Part shown: one piece after another, positions 52,341 to 62,732 of the stretch
Position numbering within the stretch: position 1 is the stretch's first letter
Layout of the letters: each line of letters opens with the position of its first letter
Source of the DNA: Nematopogon swammerdamellus
Taxonomy: Eukaryota > Arthropoda > Insecta > Lepidoptera > Adelidae
Assembly: GCA_946902875.1 (NCBI GenBank)
Contig: OX336336.1
Span: 26,801,558-26,865,557, forward strand
Reading direction: 5' to 3'
Length of the DNA: 64,000 nt
The notes under the pieces: model-generated
What the model was told of the DNA's origin: nothing
Databases searched by the model: none
What the model saw: the letters and a program-made list of their open reading frames with translations, nothing else
Translations under genes and position numbers: made by a program

Positions 52341-53616
52341 TTGTTGTGAGTTCAAGTTCCGATTTAGCAATTTTTTTTTATAAACATTCTTAGGGTGTAA
52401 CATTTTTCCGTTAATAAAAAGCTTTTCTAAATCCATAATATGACTTTAATTTCTATTTTATATTTTTGGATTACACATCTATTAGATCCTGAAAACCCCC
52501 CTATCGCTTTTTTATGATTTATTTTATATTTCATATCTATTTTATATTAATTATTGAGTGAGTGAATATCGATGGATTGGGTCACAACACTATTTATTTT
52601 TTCTCAAAACCTGGCATCCCAGCAAACGTCAGTTTACTTCGTCTGATTAAAAATACGACTTTAGTAGAAAATCTACCGCGACACTACGGAAGAAACAAAT
52701 AAATAGTGAGTGACTGTACAATGGCGCACGCACAGATGAGAGGGGGGCCAGTGTGTTGTGGGAGCCGATTTACTGACGCTATCCGTTTTATTAAAAAAAT
52801 CGAAAGTTGGTTATATTTTAAGTGTGAGAGTAAAACTCCGGTGTGTCAAAAATGTTTCGTTTTGAAGATACAAATTTTCAAAAATGTGCTAATTAATGAT
52901 TCGAAAAAAAGAAAAAAAAATCTGGTTGCAAAACAAAGATGTTTATTGAAAAATAATATTTACAGTTTCAAAGCACTTTAAAAATGCAATTTTTTTCAAT
53001 AATTACCTAAGTGCAAGGTTTGTCTGGAATCGAAATATTTAATTAAATCGATTTTTTGTTTTCATTTTTTTTCTCAATCATTCCACTGTAGTGGGTCGAG
53101 ATATCAACACGAAAGAAAGATCTCCCAATTGTCTATGATCTCTGAAAATATCACAACCCACTACCGTGGAATTTAAAAGTTACATGCAATTTAAATTTTT
53201 CAGCAGGGTGGTCACAAAAATTTCGGATCGTTTTCCGGAAATTATCTTTCACTATTATTTTTATTATAATTCATATTATTATTCCTTTGGTTTTAGATTC
53301 AATGATATGATTAAATATTGACGCTGATTACGTCACTTAAAAACCAGTCAAGTATAAGTGAAACTCGAACACCATGAGTTTCGTTAATTTAACTGGGCAT
53401 CATACTAGCGAAGTCTTTTTATTTTAATATTTCATTTCATAATTTCTGTAATCTTCATGGACCTCTGCCTTTATAAAAAAAACTTAATTTTCAACCTCTT
53501 GCTATCGAAGATATTATGGGAAAGGAATAAGATAAGGGCATTTTAATTAAAAATATTAATATTCAAATTAAAATATATTCAAAATTTAAACAAACATTCA
53601 TCATTATCAGCGACGT

Positions 53617-54327
53617 CTACAAGTTATCTTCGGCTTGAAGAACCACTCTTTCATCTTCATCGTCCAACTCGTGTTCTTCTATTGTTCCAACACACGTAGG
53701 CTTAAGCAGCGCGATAGCAGGTGCTGGCAAAGGAATTCTTTTGTTTTTATTTCTTCTTTCACGCAACCGAATACTGGATATTACTGGATCAGATGACTGT
53801 AAGGCTAGGTGGAACAAATCTGCCATGGTTTTTTCTCGACTCATTTTGCGACTATGATGTTCCCGGTCGTATCTCCAATATTTATTTCGGGATTCAGCGG
53901 CCTGTTCGGAAAGCATTCCGATAGGCAAAGCCGTTGATTTTATAATTTTTGCTCCATGCACTAAAATTTTATGAATGGTTACAGTCATGGGATGCCACCC
54001 ATAACTCGTTACATATTTTTGAGCTACAGTCTTGCAATGTGTGTTGAATTTTTCTGGGTCAATGTGAAAACCACTGGACAAAACAATTAATATGACATGC
54101 AAATCGTCGAGCAGCCATTTCTCAAGGTCCAGTATTTCGGCAAATATTTGACGATTTTTATCTGATAATGCAGTTCTTGCGGTGTTTCCATCATTTGTCG
54201 TCCCAGAATTTGGGCGAACGACATCAACAAGTAATCCTAACTTATTTCGGACTTCATGTTGGATCACTTTCTTTCGTTCTTCAACTAGTCTTCCTTCTTC
54301 AGAATTCTTCGTTATTCTCCATTTTTT
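53617..54327 (-). pseudogene. Transposase-like protein, C-terminal part
   Basis: Open for about 236 codons with no clear start. It reads KNSEEGRLVEERKKVIQHEV, then LLVDVVRPNSGTTNDGNTAR, LVHGAKIIKSTALPIGMLSE, QAAESRNKYWRYDREHHSRK and SSDPVISSIR, with an acidic tail. I know this SGTTNDGNTAR / PIG.LSE.A.E.RNK pattern from transposon-derived proteins in many arthropods, but I cannot name the superfamily. The N-terminal domain (compare 1552-2196) is missing. Confidence 0.65.
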
Positions 54328-54629
54328 AATAAAGATATATAGATAAAAATATAGATTTCGCTAAATACTTAGTATATTATTAATATTTACGATTATAGTA
54401 AAAACACAATTTATGGTGTAATTTGTGCGGTGCGTGGTACATGGAAGGTTCGGTGTGTGGTGTGCGGCAACGTATATCTAACGTTGACGTTAGCAACATA
54501 TTCTTCAATTTTTTGGGTATTTAAACCACTGTGCAGGAGCATGTGTGACCCGTACGATGTTTTAAAGGATATTATTTAAAAGAAACTTTCCACAAATACC
54601 TATGTCAAATAATAATTTTTTTTTAAGTG

Positions 54630-54710
54630 GTCAGGATAGTGGAACGTGGAGATCAGTTGGCTCTGCCTACCCCACTGGGAAACAGGCGTTAATCTATGTA
54701 TATATGTCAA
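54630..54710 (-). repeat. Repeat K fragment, reversed
   Basis: 'gtggaacgtggagatcagtt' and 'ctctgcctaccccactggga' with 'gcgttaatctatgtatatat'. It lies inside the 2.5-kb element, beside the transposase piece. Confidence 0.6.
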
Positions 54711-55249
54711 ATAATAGGAAAAATTCATTTTCTGGATTTATCCCGGTTATATTTTTTTCCGAATCACAGTGACAGCCCTAACACAAGAAATTACCTGAAA
54801 AAATGAAATTGCATGTAACTTTTAAATTCCACGGTAGTGGGTTATGATATTTTCAGAGATCATAGACAATTGGGAGATCTTTCTTTCGTGTTGATATCTC
54901 GACCCACAACAGTGGAATGATTGAGAAAAAAAATGAAAACAAAAAATCTATTTAATTAAATATTTCGATTCCAGACAAACCTTGCACTTAGGTAATTATT
55001 GAAAAAAATTGCATTTTGAAAGTGCTTTGGAACTGTAAATATAATTTTTCAATAAACATCTTTTTTTTGCAACCAGAATTTTTTTTCTTTTTTTCGTATC
55101 ATTAATTAGCACATTTTTGAAAATTTGTATCTTCAAAACGAAACATTTTTGACACACCGGAGTTTTACTCTCACACTTAAAATAGAACTAACTTTCGATT
55201 TTTTTAATAAAAAGGATAGCGTCAGTAAATCGGCTCCCACAACACACTG

Positions 55250-55494
55250 TGGGGCGTGCGCGGGCGACAGGACGCGGGCAGCGACGGCGCGCGTTCGTAT
55301 CCTAGCAACGCGGGGGAGCGCGGTAGGGTGCGCCGATACCCCCTTTGCACACCTCCCGTTCTCCCCCCCTCTGCCCTAATAATCGTCTTTTGCGCAGACA
55401 CACGGGCGCATCTCACAGCCGCATTTAAGTTTGGTTTCTACTGTACAACATTTACACTACATTAATGACTTTAAAAATGTAGTACCTGGGCGAC
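55250..55494. other. GC-rich segment, no gene
   Basis: 'gggcgacaggacgcgggcag' to 'ctcccgttctccccccctct'. It includes the inverted partner (55420-55445) of 50005-50030. Confidence 0.4.
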
Positions 55495-56038
55495 CGAGCT
55501 TCGCTCGGCGTCTGCATCTATATAAAAAGACTAGAAAAAAATAACATTATCTAAATACCAAATTTCATCCAAATCGTTAGAGCCGTTTCCGAGAAACCAA
55601 TTACATAGGTATACAAGTTTAGCTCACTTAAAGTAATAGGATATCTCCGTAACGGGCGTAGATACCTAGAACCATACTCGGTATTTGATATCCGAAAAAA
55701 AATTGGTATGGGGAATGTGATCAGTATCTGATACACATACTCCCCTTGGCGTACTATTACCTGCTAATGAAAGACCTTATATTATATACAAGCTGTGCCC
55801 GCGGCTCCGCCCGCTCTCATATTTCACTTCACTGCTAATCTCATAAGCCATTTAGCGTGATAGTAAGTAGGCTATAGTTGATGGGAACAATCAAGCTATC
55901 CGTAGAATTTTGTTTTATTAAAATCGGTTCAGTGGTTCTCGAGTTATAAGCGGACAGACAGACATACACTCAGACACTCAGACACTCAGACAGAAAGCAG
56001 ACGTTGGATTTTATTATAGGTAAGGAAGGAAGGATAAG
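55495..56038 (+). repeat. Two LINE-type 3' tails
   Basis: 55495-55620: 'cgaccgagcttcgctcggcg', 'aaatcgttagagccgtttcc'. 55790-56038: 'ctgtgcccgcggctccgccc' to 'ggattttattataggtaagg', with a (cactcaga)n expansion. Confidence 0.75.
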
Positions 56039-56084
56039 GATACAAATATATTTTATAATATAACACCAAACCAACACATAATTC

Positions 56085-56640
56085 GTATTCCCCGTCCGGT
56101 TCAGTGTAGCCGGCACCAGGGGGAAGCACTGACATGGCATCTATTTCACCAACGTTTGATGGGCCGACATTATGGGTGTTGTATAAATCAGTGTTTTTCA
56201 ATCTTTTTGAATACGCGACCCCTTTACAGGTTGAAAAATTCTCGCGACCCCCTTGGGTAGACAGAAAAAAGTTAGCAATTTAAAACACTACGTTTATGAG
56301 TTTCTCTATTTTGGTACCTATATTCATTATTACTATGTGAACTGACATTCTCTTCAATTCAACATTAAAACTAAGAAGAGAAATAGACATTTAGTAGAAA
56401 ATGATTTGATTGTTAACATTTCAAGAATAGCACCACGATTTGAAAAAATTTTGAAAAATTAACGGGCCCATCCTTCTCACTGAAATTGTGTAAATTGTGT
56501 TTTATTGTAGTGTAAAACCTTGCCTTTTTCCTTTTGCCGGCGACCCCCCGAGTAAGGCTTCGCGATCCCCCCAGGGGTCGCGACCCACAGATTGAAAACA
56601 CTGGTATAGATGATGTAGCCAACTACGTAAGTTTCGATAA
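56085..56640 (+). repeat. SINE-A tail split by a hAT MITE
   Basis: 'ccgtccggttcagtgtagcc' to 'gggtgttgtataaat', then after the MITE 'gtatagatgatgtagccaac' and 'gtaagtttcgataaa'. Confidence 0.85.
56189..56603. mobile_element. hAT-type MITE (415 bp)
   Basis: The ends CAGTGTTTTTCAATCT and AGATTGAAAACACTG are classic hAT TIRs. The flanking 8-mers GTATAAAT and GTATAGAT form a target duplication with one later change. The inside repeats 'gcgacccc' near both ends. Non-coding. Confidence 0.93.
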
Positions 56641-56681
56641 ATCTACAAAAATGATTGTTTTTTAATTTTTCTCTAACACAG

Positions 56682-56830
56682 TGGAGCACCTGCTGGCATT
56701 GTTAGCCGGGATAACGGTTGCTATGGACTGCGAGACCGACAAGCCACTGTACGAGGGTTTCGTGACCAGATCTTTCCCATATGTTTTCAACTATATTGCC
56801 TACAGCAAATTCATCGGAATTATTACTCAG
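56682..56830 (+). CDS. Gene 2 exon 5
   Basis: Acceptor ctctaacacag|TG, donor ACT CAG|gtaagt. It encodes VEHLLALLAGITVAMDCETD, KPLYEGFVTRSFPYVFNYIA, YSKFIGIITQ. 149 nt, phases 1 and 0 as in gene 1. Confidence 0.94.
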
Positions 56831-56843
56831 GTAAGTGTGCACC

Positions 56844-56893
56844 TTTTTTTAGGGTTCCGTATCCGGTACGGGACCCTATTACTAAGCCTACGC

Positions 56894-56928
<35 letters not shown>

Positions 56929-57224
56929 CCGAGGGCCGTATCTCTTGAACCGTAATAGGTAGCCCGTTGAAATTTTCACAGAATATGTGTTATTATGGCC
57001 GATATAACAACAAATAATAAAAATAAGAAAAAAAAAATCACGGGGTTCCCATACAAGAAACTAAAAAATGTATGCGCGCCATCTACCGAAAAGAGTATAA
57101 TCATGAATTTTAACTACTATGAAGCATTTTATAAAATACGCCATAGATGACGTGAGTGGCGCTGACCATGACATGGCGATACGGAACCCTCGTGCGCGAG
57201 TTCGACTCGCACTTGGCAGGTTCT
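56844..57224 (-). repeat. Repeat B, reversed
   Basis: 'ttttttagggttccgtatcc' to 'gttcgactcgcacttggcag'. It starts about 13 bp after the donor of exon 5. Confidence 0.85.
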
Positions 57225-57227
57225 TTT

Positions 57228-57553
57228 ATGGAAACTGACACGGTGGGCTACATCAACAAGGAGTCATGTCAGTGCTTCCCTTCGGTCGTGCCGGCTACAC
57301 TGAACTGGTCGGAAGACACGAACGAAGACCTTTCGTTCAGTGCGGTGGTAACAGCCCGGGCGGGTTAAACCCTATCACCCAGTAAGGTAGGAAGGGAAGG
57401 GAGGGACCTACAGTTTTACGTGGATTCCGAACCACGGTCAGCCTCCAACGGTCTTGCGGTCACCCATCCTTCCACTGACCGCACACAGGTGTGCTGGGCG
57501 CGATCAGTGGCCGACAGACGGCCGACCGTACCACTGAGCTACCGAGACTGACA
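57228..57553 (-). repeat. SINE-A1 copy, reversed
   Basis: 'ttatggaaactgacacggtg' to 'gagctaccgagactgac', with internal deletions in the tail and 5S-like core. Confidence 0.85.
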
Positions 57554-57726
57554 ATCAGGTTGTTTTTTAGATAAATTTGAGTAATCAATCTAGATAGCAT
57601 TTTTCCCTTCGATGGGGTTTTTTGTTTTGTTAATTTTCGTAAAATTTTTATTTTTTCTTACAAAACTAGCTTTTTGCCAGGGGCTTCGCTCGCGGTATTG
57701 GTGGATGTGCAAAATTTAAGTCGTCG

Positions 57727-57730
57727 TCTC

Positions 57731-57800
<70 letters not shown>
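57727..57800 (+). repeat. (CT)n microsatellite
   Basis: About 35 CT units with single interruptions (ctat, ctgt). Confidence 0.97.
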
Positions 57801-57804
<4 letters not shown>

Positions 57805-57854
57805 ATTCATACCCTAGGAAGTTTGAAAATGGGAGATTAAAAAGCTAAATTACA

Positions 57855-58250
57855 AATTTTAAAAACCCCCGACTCTTTTAAACATCCAAAATAATTTCCA
57901 TTTACTTACTCGGGACTCGGAGAACCGCTAAGTAATTTCCCCTTTTAATTAAGTAAACGGAAATTATTGTTGACTTTTTTTTGGGGTCGGGGGTTTTTTA
58001 AATTTGGAATTTAACTTTTCTTTCAAGCTTTTAAAAAAATCGGCATGCAAATCGATCCACTTTTTAAGATAATATTTTTTTTTTTATTCATTTAATTGAT
58101 TACTTCATTACAAACATAGCTAAGAACCATACCGGTTAAACCAGCTTTCTAATAAAAAAAAACGCATCCAAATCGGCCAATCCGTTTGGGAGCAAACGGA
58201 TGGGCCGATTTGGATTACAACCCCCCCTCTTTTTGCATCGGCGGCTAAAA
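57855..58250 (+). repeat. Repeat F
   Basis: 'aacccccgactcttttaaac' to 'ttgcatcggcggctaaaaat'. An extra inverted piece, 'aaatcggccaatccgtttgg...ccgatttgga', lies at 58170-58215. It ends about 20 bp before exon 6. Confidence 0.8.
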
Positions 58251-58271
58251 ATGGCATTCTACACGTTTCAG

Positions 58272-58394
58272 TTTGTGAACACGCAGCTGACATTCAACTG
58301 GAACTTCACGGATCTGTTCGTCATCTGTGTGAGTTATTACCTAACGAGTCGGTTCGAGCAGGTCAATCGCAGACTGGTCGCCGTGCGGGGCAAG
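58272..58394 (+). CDS. Gene 2 exon 6 (transmembrane helix 5 region)
   Basis: Acceptor cacgtttcag|TTT, donor GGC AAG|gtgagt. It encodes FVNTQLTFNWNFTDLFVICV, SYYLTSRFEQVNRRLVAVRG, K. 123 nt, phase 0 at both ends, as in gene 1. This is the last visible exon. Confidence 0.94.
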
Positions 58395-58429
58395 GTGAGT
58401 CCCTCTACAAGTTATGTATATTCATATAA

Positions 58430-59000
58430 TAGCTTTTACCCGCGTCTTCGCTCGCGTGAAATTCGTATTTAAAAAGAAGAAATTAAGTAAGCCCGCTACT
58501 GTGGAGTGTTTTCATTTTACGAAGGCACGACGGGTATGAGGTAGGAAGTTGTGTGAGACCGCGCGGAGCTCAGTAGGGAACGACTGGGTTCGACGGAGCG
58601 ACACGCGGAGACGTGTAGAACGTGTGTGCCGACCTGGCGTCGAGTTCGTTCTCTACTGAGCTCCGCGCGGTCGCCTCTCGCACCACTTCCTACCTCGTAC
58701 CCCTCGTGCCTTCGTAAAATGAAAACACTCTACCTTTGTTACGGCGCGCGGATCAATTCGTTTTGTATGATAGCCACATCTTAGCGTAACCGGAATTTTA
58801 TTTAGCCTATCCAGTGTCACGTATAGCTTGTGCTTTAGTTTAATCGAATTCGGATGATCGGTTTAAGAGTTATGGAGGAACATATGTACATACATACAGA
58901 AAAGATTTCTAAAAATCGTCAATTTAGTTTTAGTATCATACATACATAGAGTCTACAAACTCCATGGCCATCCCTTGCAGATTTATTATTAGTATTGATA
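58430..59000 (-). repeat. Repeat D, reversed, interrupted by a foldback element (58504-58732)
   Basis: 'cttcgctcgcgtgaaattcg' to 'gcccgctact', then the foldback (gagtgttttcattttacgaa, gcggagctcagtaggg / ctactgagctccgcgc, ttcgtaaaatgaaaacactc). Repeat D resumes at 'tacctttgttacggcgcgcg'. Confidence 0.85.
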
Positions 59001-59009
59001 TTGATATAG

Positions 59010-59210
59010 GGTGTTTCAGGATAGGGTTTCGTAACTTCAAGGTTCTAAAGGAAATATGGACTTGAAGGCGAATAGCTGTGAAAGTTTTTCCCTTTTTTAG
59101 TCATTTCACGTCCGCCTTTATTAAATAAAAATAAAATGACTAACATGCATGCTTAAATAGTAGAATTGAACTGCATGTAGGTAAATACCAAACTTATTTG
59201 CTTTTTACTA
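59010..59210 (+). mobile_element. Left half of the 23381 MITE family
   Basis: 'agggtgtttcaggatagggt' to 'agtcatttcacgtccgcctt' and 'gaactgcatgtaggtaaata'; no right TIR follows. Confidence 0.6.
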
Positions 59211-59214
59211 AATG

Positions 59215-59272
59215 CACGGGGAGATATGCAGTGGGGTTATTCTTTTTAAGTACCGACCCCGCACGGTAAGTA
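59215..59272 (+). repeat. Repeat C 3' fragment
   Basis: 'gcacggggagatatgcagtg' to 'aagtaccgaccccgcacggt'. Confidence 0.75.
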
Positions 59273-59477
59273 AATTTTAAGAGTATTCATTTAACACATA
59301 AATTAGAATTTCAGTAGAAGGGTCGATTAAATTATCGAAGAGAAAAGAGACCCCCAACAACAAAGCGCGAGTGTCCCAACTTGCTAAACAACTTTCGAGG
59401 TCCGCTCAAACATAAATGTCAAGTTGAAATAGGGTCTAAAACAAACAATATAAAAGTAAAGAGTTGTTATTGTCATT

Positions 59478-60000
59478 GTACTGTGTGGGGCCGGTACTTT
59501 AAAAGAATAGCCCCACTGCATCTCTCCCCGTGCATGTCGTAAAAGCCGACTAAGGGATATGACTCCCTTCTTATATTACTAGGTGGAAGGGCTTAACCTT
59601 GGGTTGATACCACAGCACTGAATGAAAGGTCGGTCCAAAAGGCTATGTAAATAGTTTGTGTTTTCCGCCCAGTTCAGTGTAGCCGGCACGACCGAAGAGA
59701 AGCACTGACGTGGCACCAAGTTCACCCGGTGTTATGGGCTGACATCACGGATGTTGTAGGTGATGTAGCCAATCGTGTCAGTTTCAATAAAAAAAAATCC
59801 ATTGCACACAATTTCCTAGTTTTTTTTTGAGTTGTTTTTATTGGAACTGACACGGTTGGCTGCATCACCAACAACATCCGCGAGACCGCGATGTCAACCC
59901 ATAACACCTTGGTGAACTAGGTGTCACGTCAGTGCTTACCTTCATTTCATGTGGGCTAGACTGAACTGGACGGAAAACTCGAACTATTTACATAGCCACG
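59478..60000. repeat. SINE-A2 forward (59478-59795) facing a truncated reversed SINE-A (59828-60000)
   Basis: The first runs 'tactgtgtggggccggtact' to 'cagtttcaataaaaaaaa'. The second runs 'attggaactgacacggttgg' to 'tatttacatagcc'. Confidence 0.9.
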
Positions 60001-60029
60001 AAATCACATAAACGACCAAACGAATATCG

Positions 60030-60145
60030 GATTCCCTTAGTTCGCTTTCGGCTTGGGCCGATTGTGCCTCTCTATCGCTTGTTACGCGCTCTCGCTTGCA
60101 CACACAGGCTCAGATGGAACGTGATATTTTTTCGTGCGTGCAGCC
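60030..60145 (+). repeat. Fragment shared with the 27816 MITE
   Basis: 'ttgggccgattgtgcctctc' to 'ttcgtgcgtgcagcc' is nearly identical to 27923-28013. The MITE ends are not visible here. Confidence 0.7.
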
Positions 60146-60356
60146 AATGATTTGTGTCACACCATTGAATATTCACCTACTCAAAGACTTCTTCGTCTAT
60201 ATTTTTACATCCTTGGTCTAAAAGCGAGTTTGGAGGTTCCTCGACGTGTGCTTAAACTCTGTGGCCTACAGAAACAGATATGTAAGAGTTTTGTAACTGC
60301 TCTTGTTGTGCTCACGGATGAGTCCTCTTGCGGTTGGACTTTTAAAAGGGTTACTT

Positions 60357-61320
60357 AGGGCCGAAACTCAAAACCGCAATGCGACGCGATGCGAATGTTC
60401 TTTGTATTTTACTAACTGTTATTAATTAGGTAGACATAGTATGCGTGTGGAGAATGTATGTATATTGTATGTTCTCTTGATAAACAATTAATGCCAAAAA
60501 ATATAAAAAATCTGGTAGTCATGGTTACTATTGAAACGAATTGAAAAAAAAAATCGTCTAACTTTGATGACTCACTGTGCCTGCAAATAATAATAATTAT
60601 ATTTTTGTCCTTTATTTCACATTTATAATTTTATTTTTGTATATAATATATATGTCTAATAATTGTTATATTTGAGCCACCTTCCTCATTTTGCTTATAC
60701 AACGTAGGCCAGTTTATGACTACCCAGGGAAAAATAAGAAAAAAAAATCGGAGTCATTTGTTTTTTATGAGATGACCATTATTTGAAAATTTCTCGTACA
60801 ACATTTTAGGTACTACGACTACAAATTTGCAAATATATTTGTTAATTTTTTTTATTGGTAGCCTAAATAACTCTGCTATTGATCAGTATCCCAAATAAAA
60901 CAAGAATGCCTGTAGTTTTACCAAAAAAAAAAATCATTAAAATTTTGTCTAAAAAAATTAATGACTCAGATTTTTTTTCTTATTTTTCCCTGGGTAGTCA
61001 TCAACTGGCCTACTCCCTGGTTCCCGCTTGACGTTGAGTTTTGGGACACCTGTATACGTGTTTTGTATATTGTCGTTTACTTAGAAACTGAGCATTGGCC
61101 ATTTTTTTTGGTACATGTTTCGTGACGGTGACGTCATATTTTAGCTTACATGTATCCCACCTTGTCCCATATGAGTAAGACATGATTCCACGTCATAAGT
61201 GTGACATTACATCACAGGAATACGCGACGGGAATCACGTCGCGAGCTTTTGCGAAGCGTCCAGCGATCTCGCAGGTTTTGGCGATGCGACGTCGCAACGC
61301 GGTTTTGAGTTTCGGCCCTA
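60357..61320. mobile_element. Nonautonomous DNA transposon with TIRs of about 38 bp and a nested foldback
   Basis: Left 'agggccgaaactcaaaaccg' and right 'cggttttgagtttcggccct' are inverted over about 38 bp. A second inverted pair (60704-60760 and about 60955-61014; gtaggccagtttatgactac / gtagtcatcaactggcctac) is nested in the middle. No transposase. Confidence 0.85.
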
Positions 61321-62140
61321 AAACTCAGTCAAGTTCTCGAATAAATACTCAGTGGGGTAGAAACAGCGGTAAACAGCTTAAGAGGGATGGAGTAGCACTC
61401 TTCTTTCTCGAGTTCTTAATGGAGTTTTTTTTATTTATTTAAATAATTTAATATTATGTACAAGTGATAAGATAAGAGAGAAAAAGAAAACACTCAAGCA
61501 TGTCGAAATTGTACAGTTTTGGTCAGAAAAAAAAAAAATGTCGAGTGTGTTTTGTTTTGCCTGGAGTTCAAAAAATCGGTCTGTGCTTCTAAATAAGTGA
61601 ATCCTGAAGAGTTTGGTATCACTGAACGCGTAATTTCAGTACAAACAAGACTGAATAACGAGTATTGATGGATCGATCGATTGAGGCGGGATATTCGAAT
61701 TTGTGCGGGAGCGCGCGCGCCAAAATTTTGCGTTTTTTGGCGCCGCTAAAAGGGCCTGGGAGCCAAGGGGAGTAGTACTATTTTGAGTCAAAGGGACTCA
61801 AAGGGTTGGGTTAAGTTACAGTGGCACGGGATCAATTAGTTCATAGTTCATTTATTACATCTTTGGACAAAACTGCCGCTCAGACATGTCACACATTACA
61901 TTTCATATAATATATTATTATTTTTTACATTTCATTTCATTTAATTTGTAACACACTTAAATAAATATAAAAATACAGAAAAAAAAACCAGTTTTTTGCA
62001 TTAAAAGGCCATTCAATCCTCCAATTCTGTTCGTAACACCGCGACAGCGACATTTTATTTAAAATGTAACCTTAAGTCATTGCAATAAGGGTTAAGTTAC
62101 GATTGGCACGGGATCTGCCGGCACTCCCGGTTTCGGTTGT
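61321..62140. other. No gene recognised
   Basis: AT-rich. A short GC patch (gcgggagcgcgcgcgcc) lies at 61705 and 'gggttaagttacgattggca' near 62091 resembles 61806-61830. Confidence 0.45.
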
Positions 62141-62148
62141 AGGGTTTC

Positions 62149-62465
62149 GTTTCGTAACACGTTTATGTCTGTCCATTCTACTAAGTTCTGCAAAATGAAT
62201 GTTTGGTTCCGTAACAAATGCATGTCTGTCCGTTCTGCTAAATTTAACATTTATTTCAAAATGAATGAAGGGTTCCGTGACAAATGCATGTCTGTCCGTT
62301 CTACTAAATTTTACAATTTTCAACCAAGGTCCTCCGACGGTTATTTTATAATAAAAGTAGGGTTCCGTAACACGTTTATGTCTGTCCAATCTACTAAGTT
62401 CTGCAAAATGAATGTAGGGTTCCGTAACACATGCATGTCTGTCCGTTCTACTAAATTTTACATAA
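62149..62465 (+). repeat. Tandem repeat with five units
   Basis: Each unit has 'ccgtaacacatgcatgtctg' and 'tccgttctactaaattttac', with spacers of 10-45 bp. Open frames on both strands arise from the repeat. Confidence 0.9.
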
Positions 62466-62655
62466 TTTTTTTTTATTATTTTTATTTTTCCTAATTTTTT
62501 ATTATTTATTTATTTATTTTTTTTTTATTATTTTTTTTTTTCATTAATATTTTTTTTATATATATATTTTTTCATTATTTTTTTTAAAATTTTTTATTTT
62601 TTTTAAACCTTTATAAATAAACTTAAAACTTAAACTTTTTTTTTTTTTAAACAAT
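62466..62655. repeat. (T/A)n low-complexity tract
   Basis: Almost only A and T, with tttatt periodicity. Confidence 0.9.
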
Positions 62656-62732
62656 GTTACGGTGTTTTCACTTCTGCCGGCACTCCCGGAGTGCACCTGA
62701 GGCTTTTTTTCCTCTTTTGAAGGTTGGAACCC

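Larger units (their letters stand above)
50446..52663 (-). mobile_element. DNA transposon with a DDE-type transposase remnant
   Basis: Matching inverted segments of about 36 bp: 50446-50482 (aaagtcgtatttttaatcag, acgaagtaaactgac) and 52628-52663. The true ends may lie slightly further out. It encloses the minus-strand transposase pseudogene and a tandem repeat. Confidence 0.75.
52749..55249 (-). mobile_element. 2.5-kb element with very long (about 450 bp) inverted repeats
   Basis: The left repeat 52749-53200 (cagtgtgttgtgggagccga ... aaatttttcag) is matched by the reverse complement of about 54805-55249 (...atcggctcccacaacacact). Internal landmarks pair too: 'gatctcccaattgtctatga' with 'tcatagacaattgggagatc', and 'ccactaccgtggaatttaaa' with 'tttaaattccacggtagtgg'. 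One transposase-like frame lies between. The arms differ by scattered substitutions and small indels. Confidence 0.88.
43990..58394 (+). other. Gene 2: sugar gustatory receptor (Trehalose_recp/Gr64-like), six exons, 3' end outside window
   Basis: Exons at 43990-44078, 44607-44781, 47480-47598, 48405-48584, 56682-56830 and 58272-58394 join in a single frame of 273 residues with GT/AG introns throughout. Hallmarks are GALKLMMVAGQLFGLNP (helix 1), FIRVAQQWPELNRQMRR and WNFTDLFVICVSYYLTSRF (helix 5). Exons 3-6 equal those of gene 1 in length and phase, so the pair arose by duplication with inversion. The C-terminal helices 6-7 must lie beyond base 64000. Nothing in the visible part is broken. Confidence 0.9.

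Noticed and set aside
62149..62494. Open frame with SVHSTKFCKMNVWFRN repeats
   Set aside because: It is a translation of the five-unit tandem repeat, not a gene.
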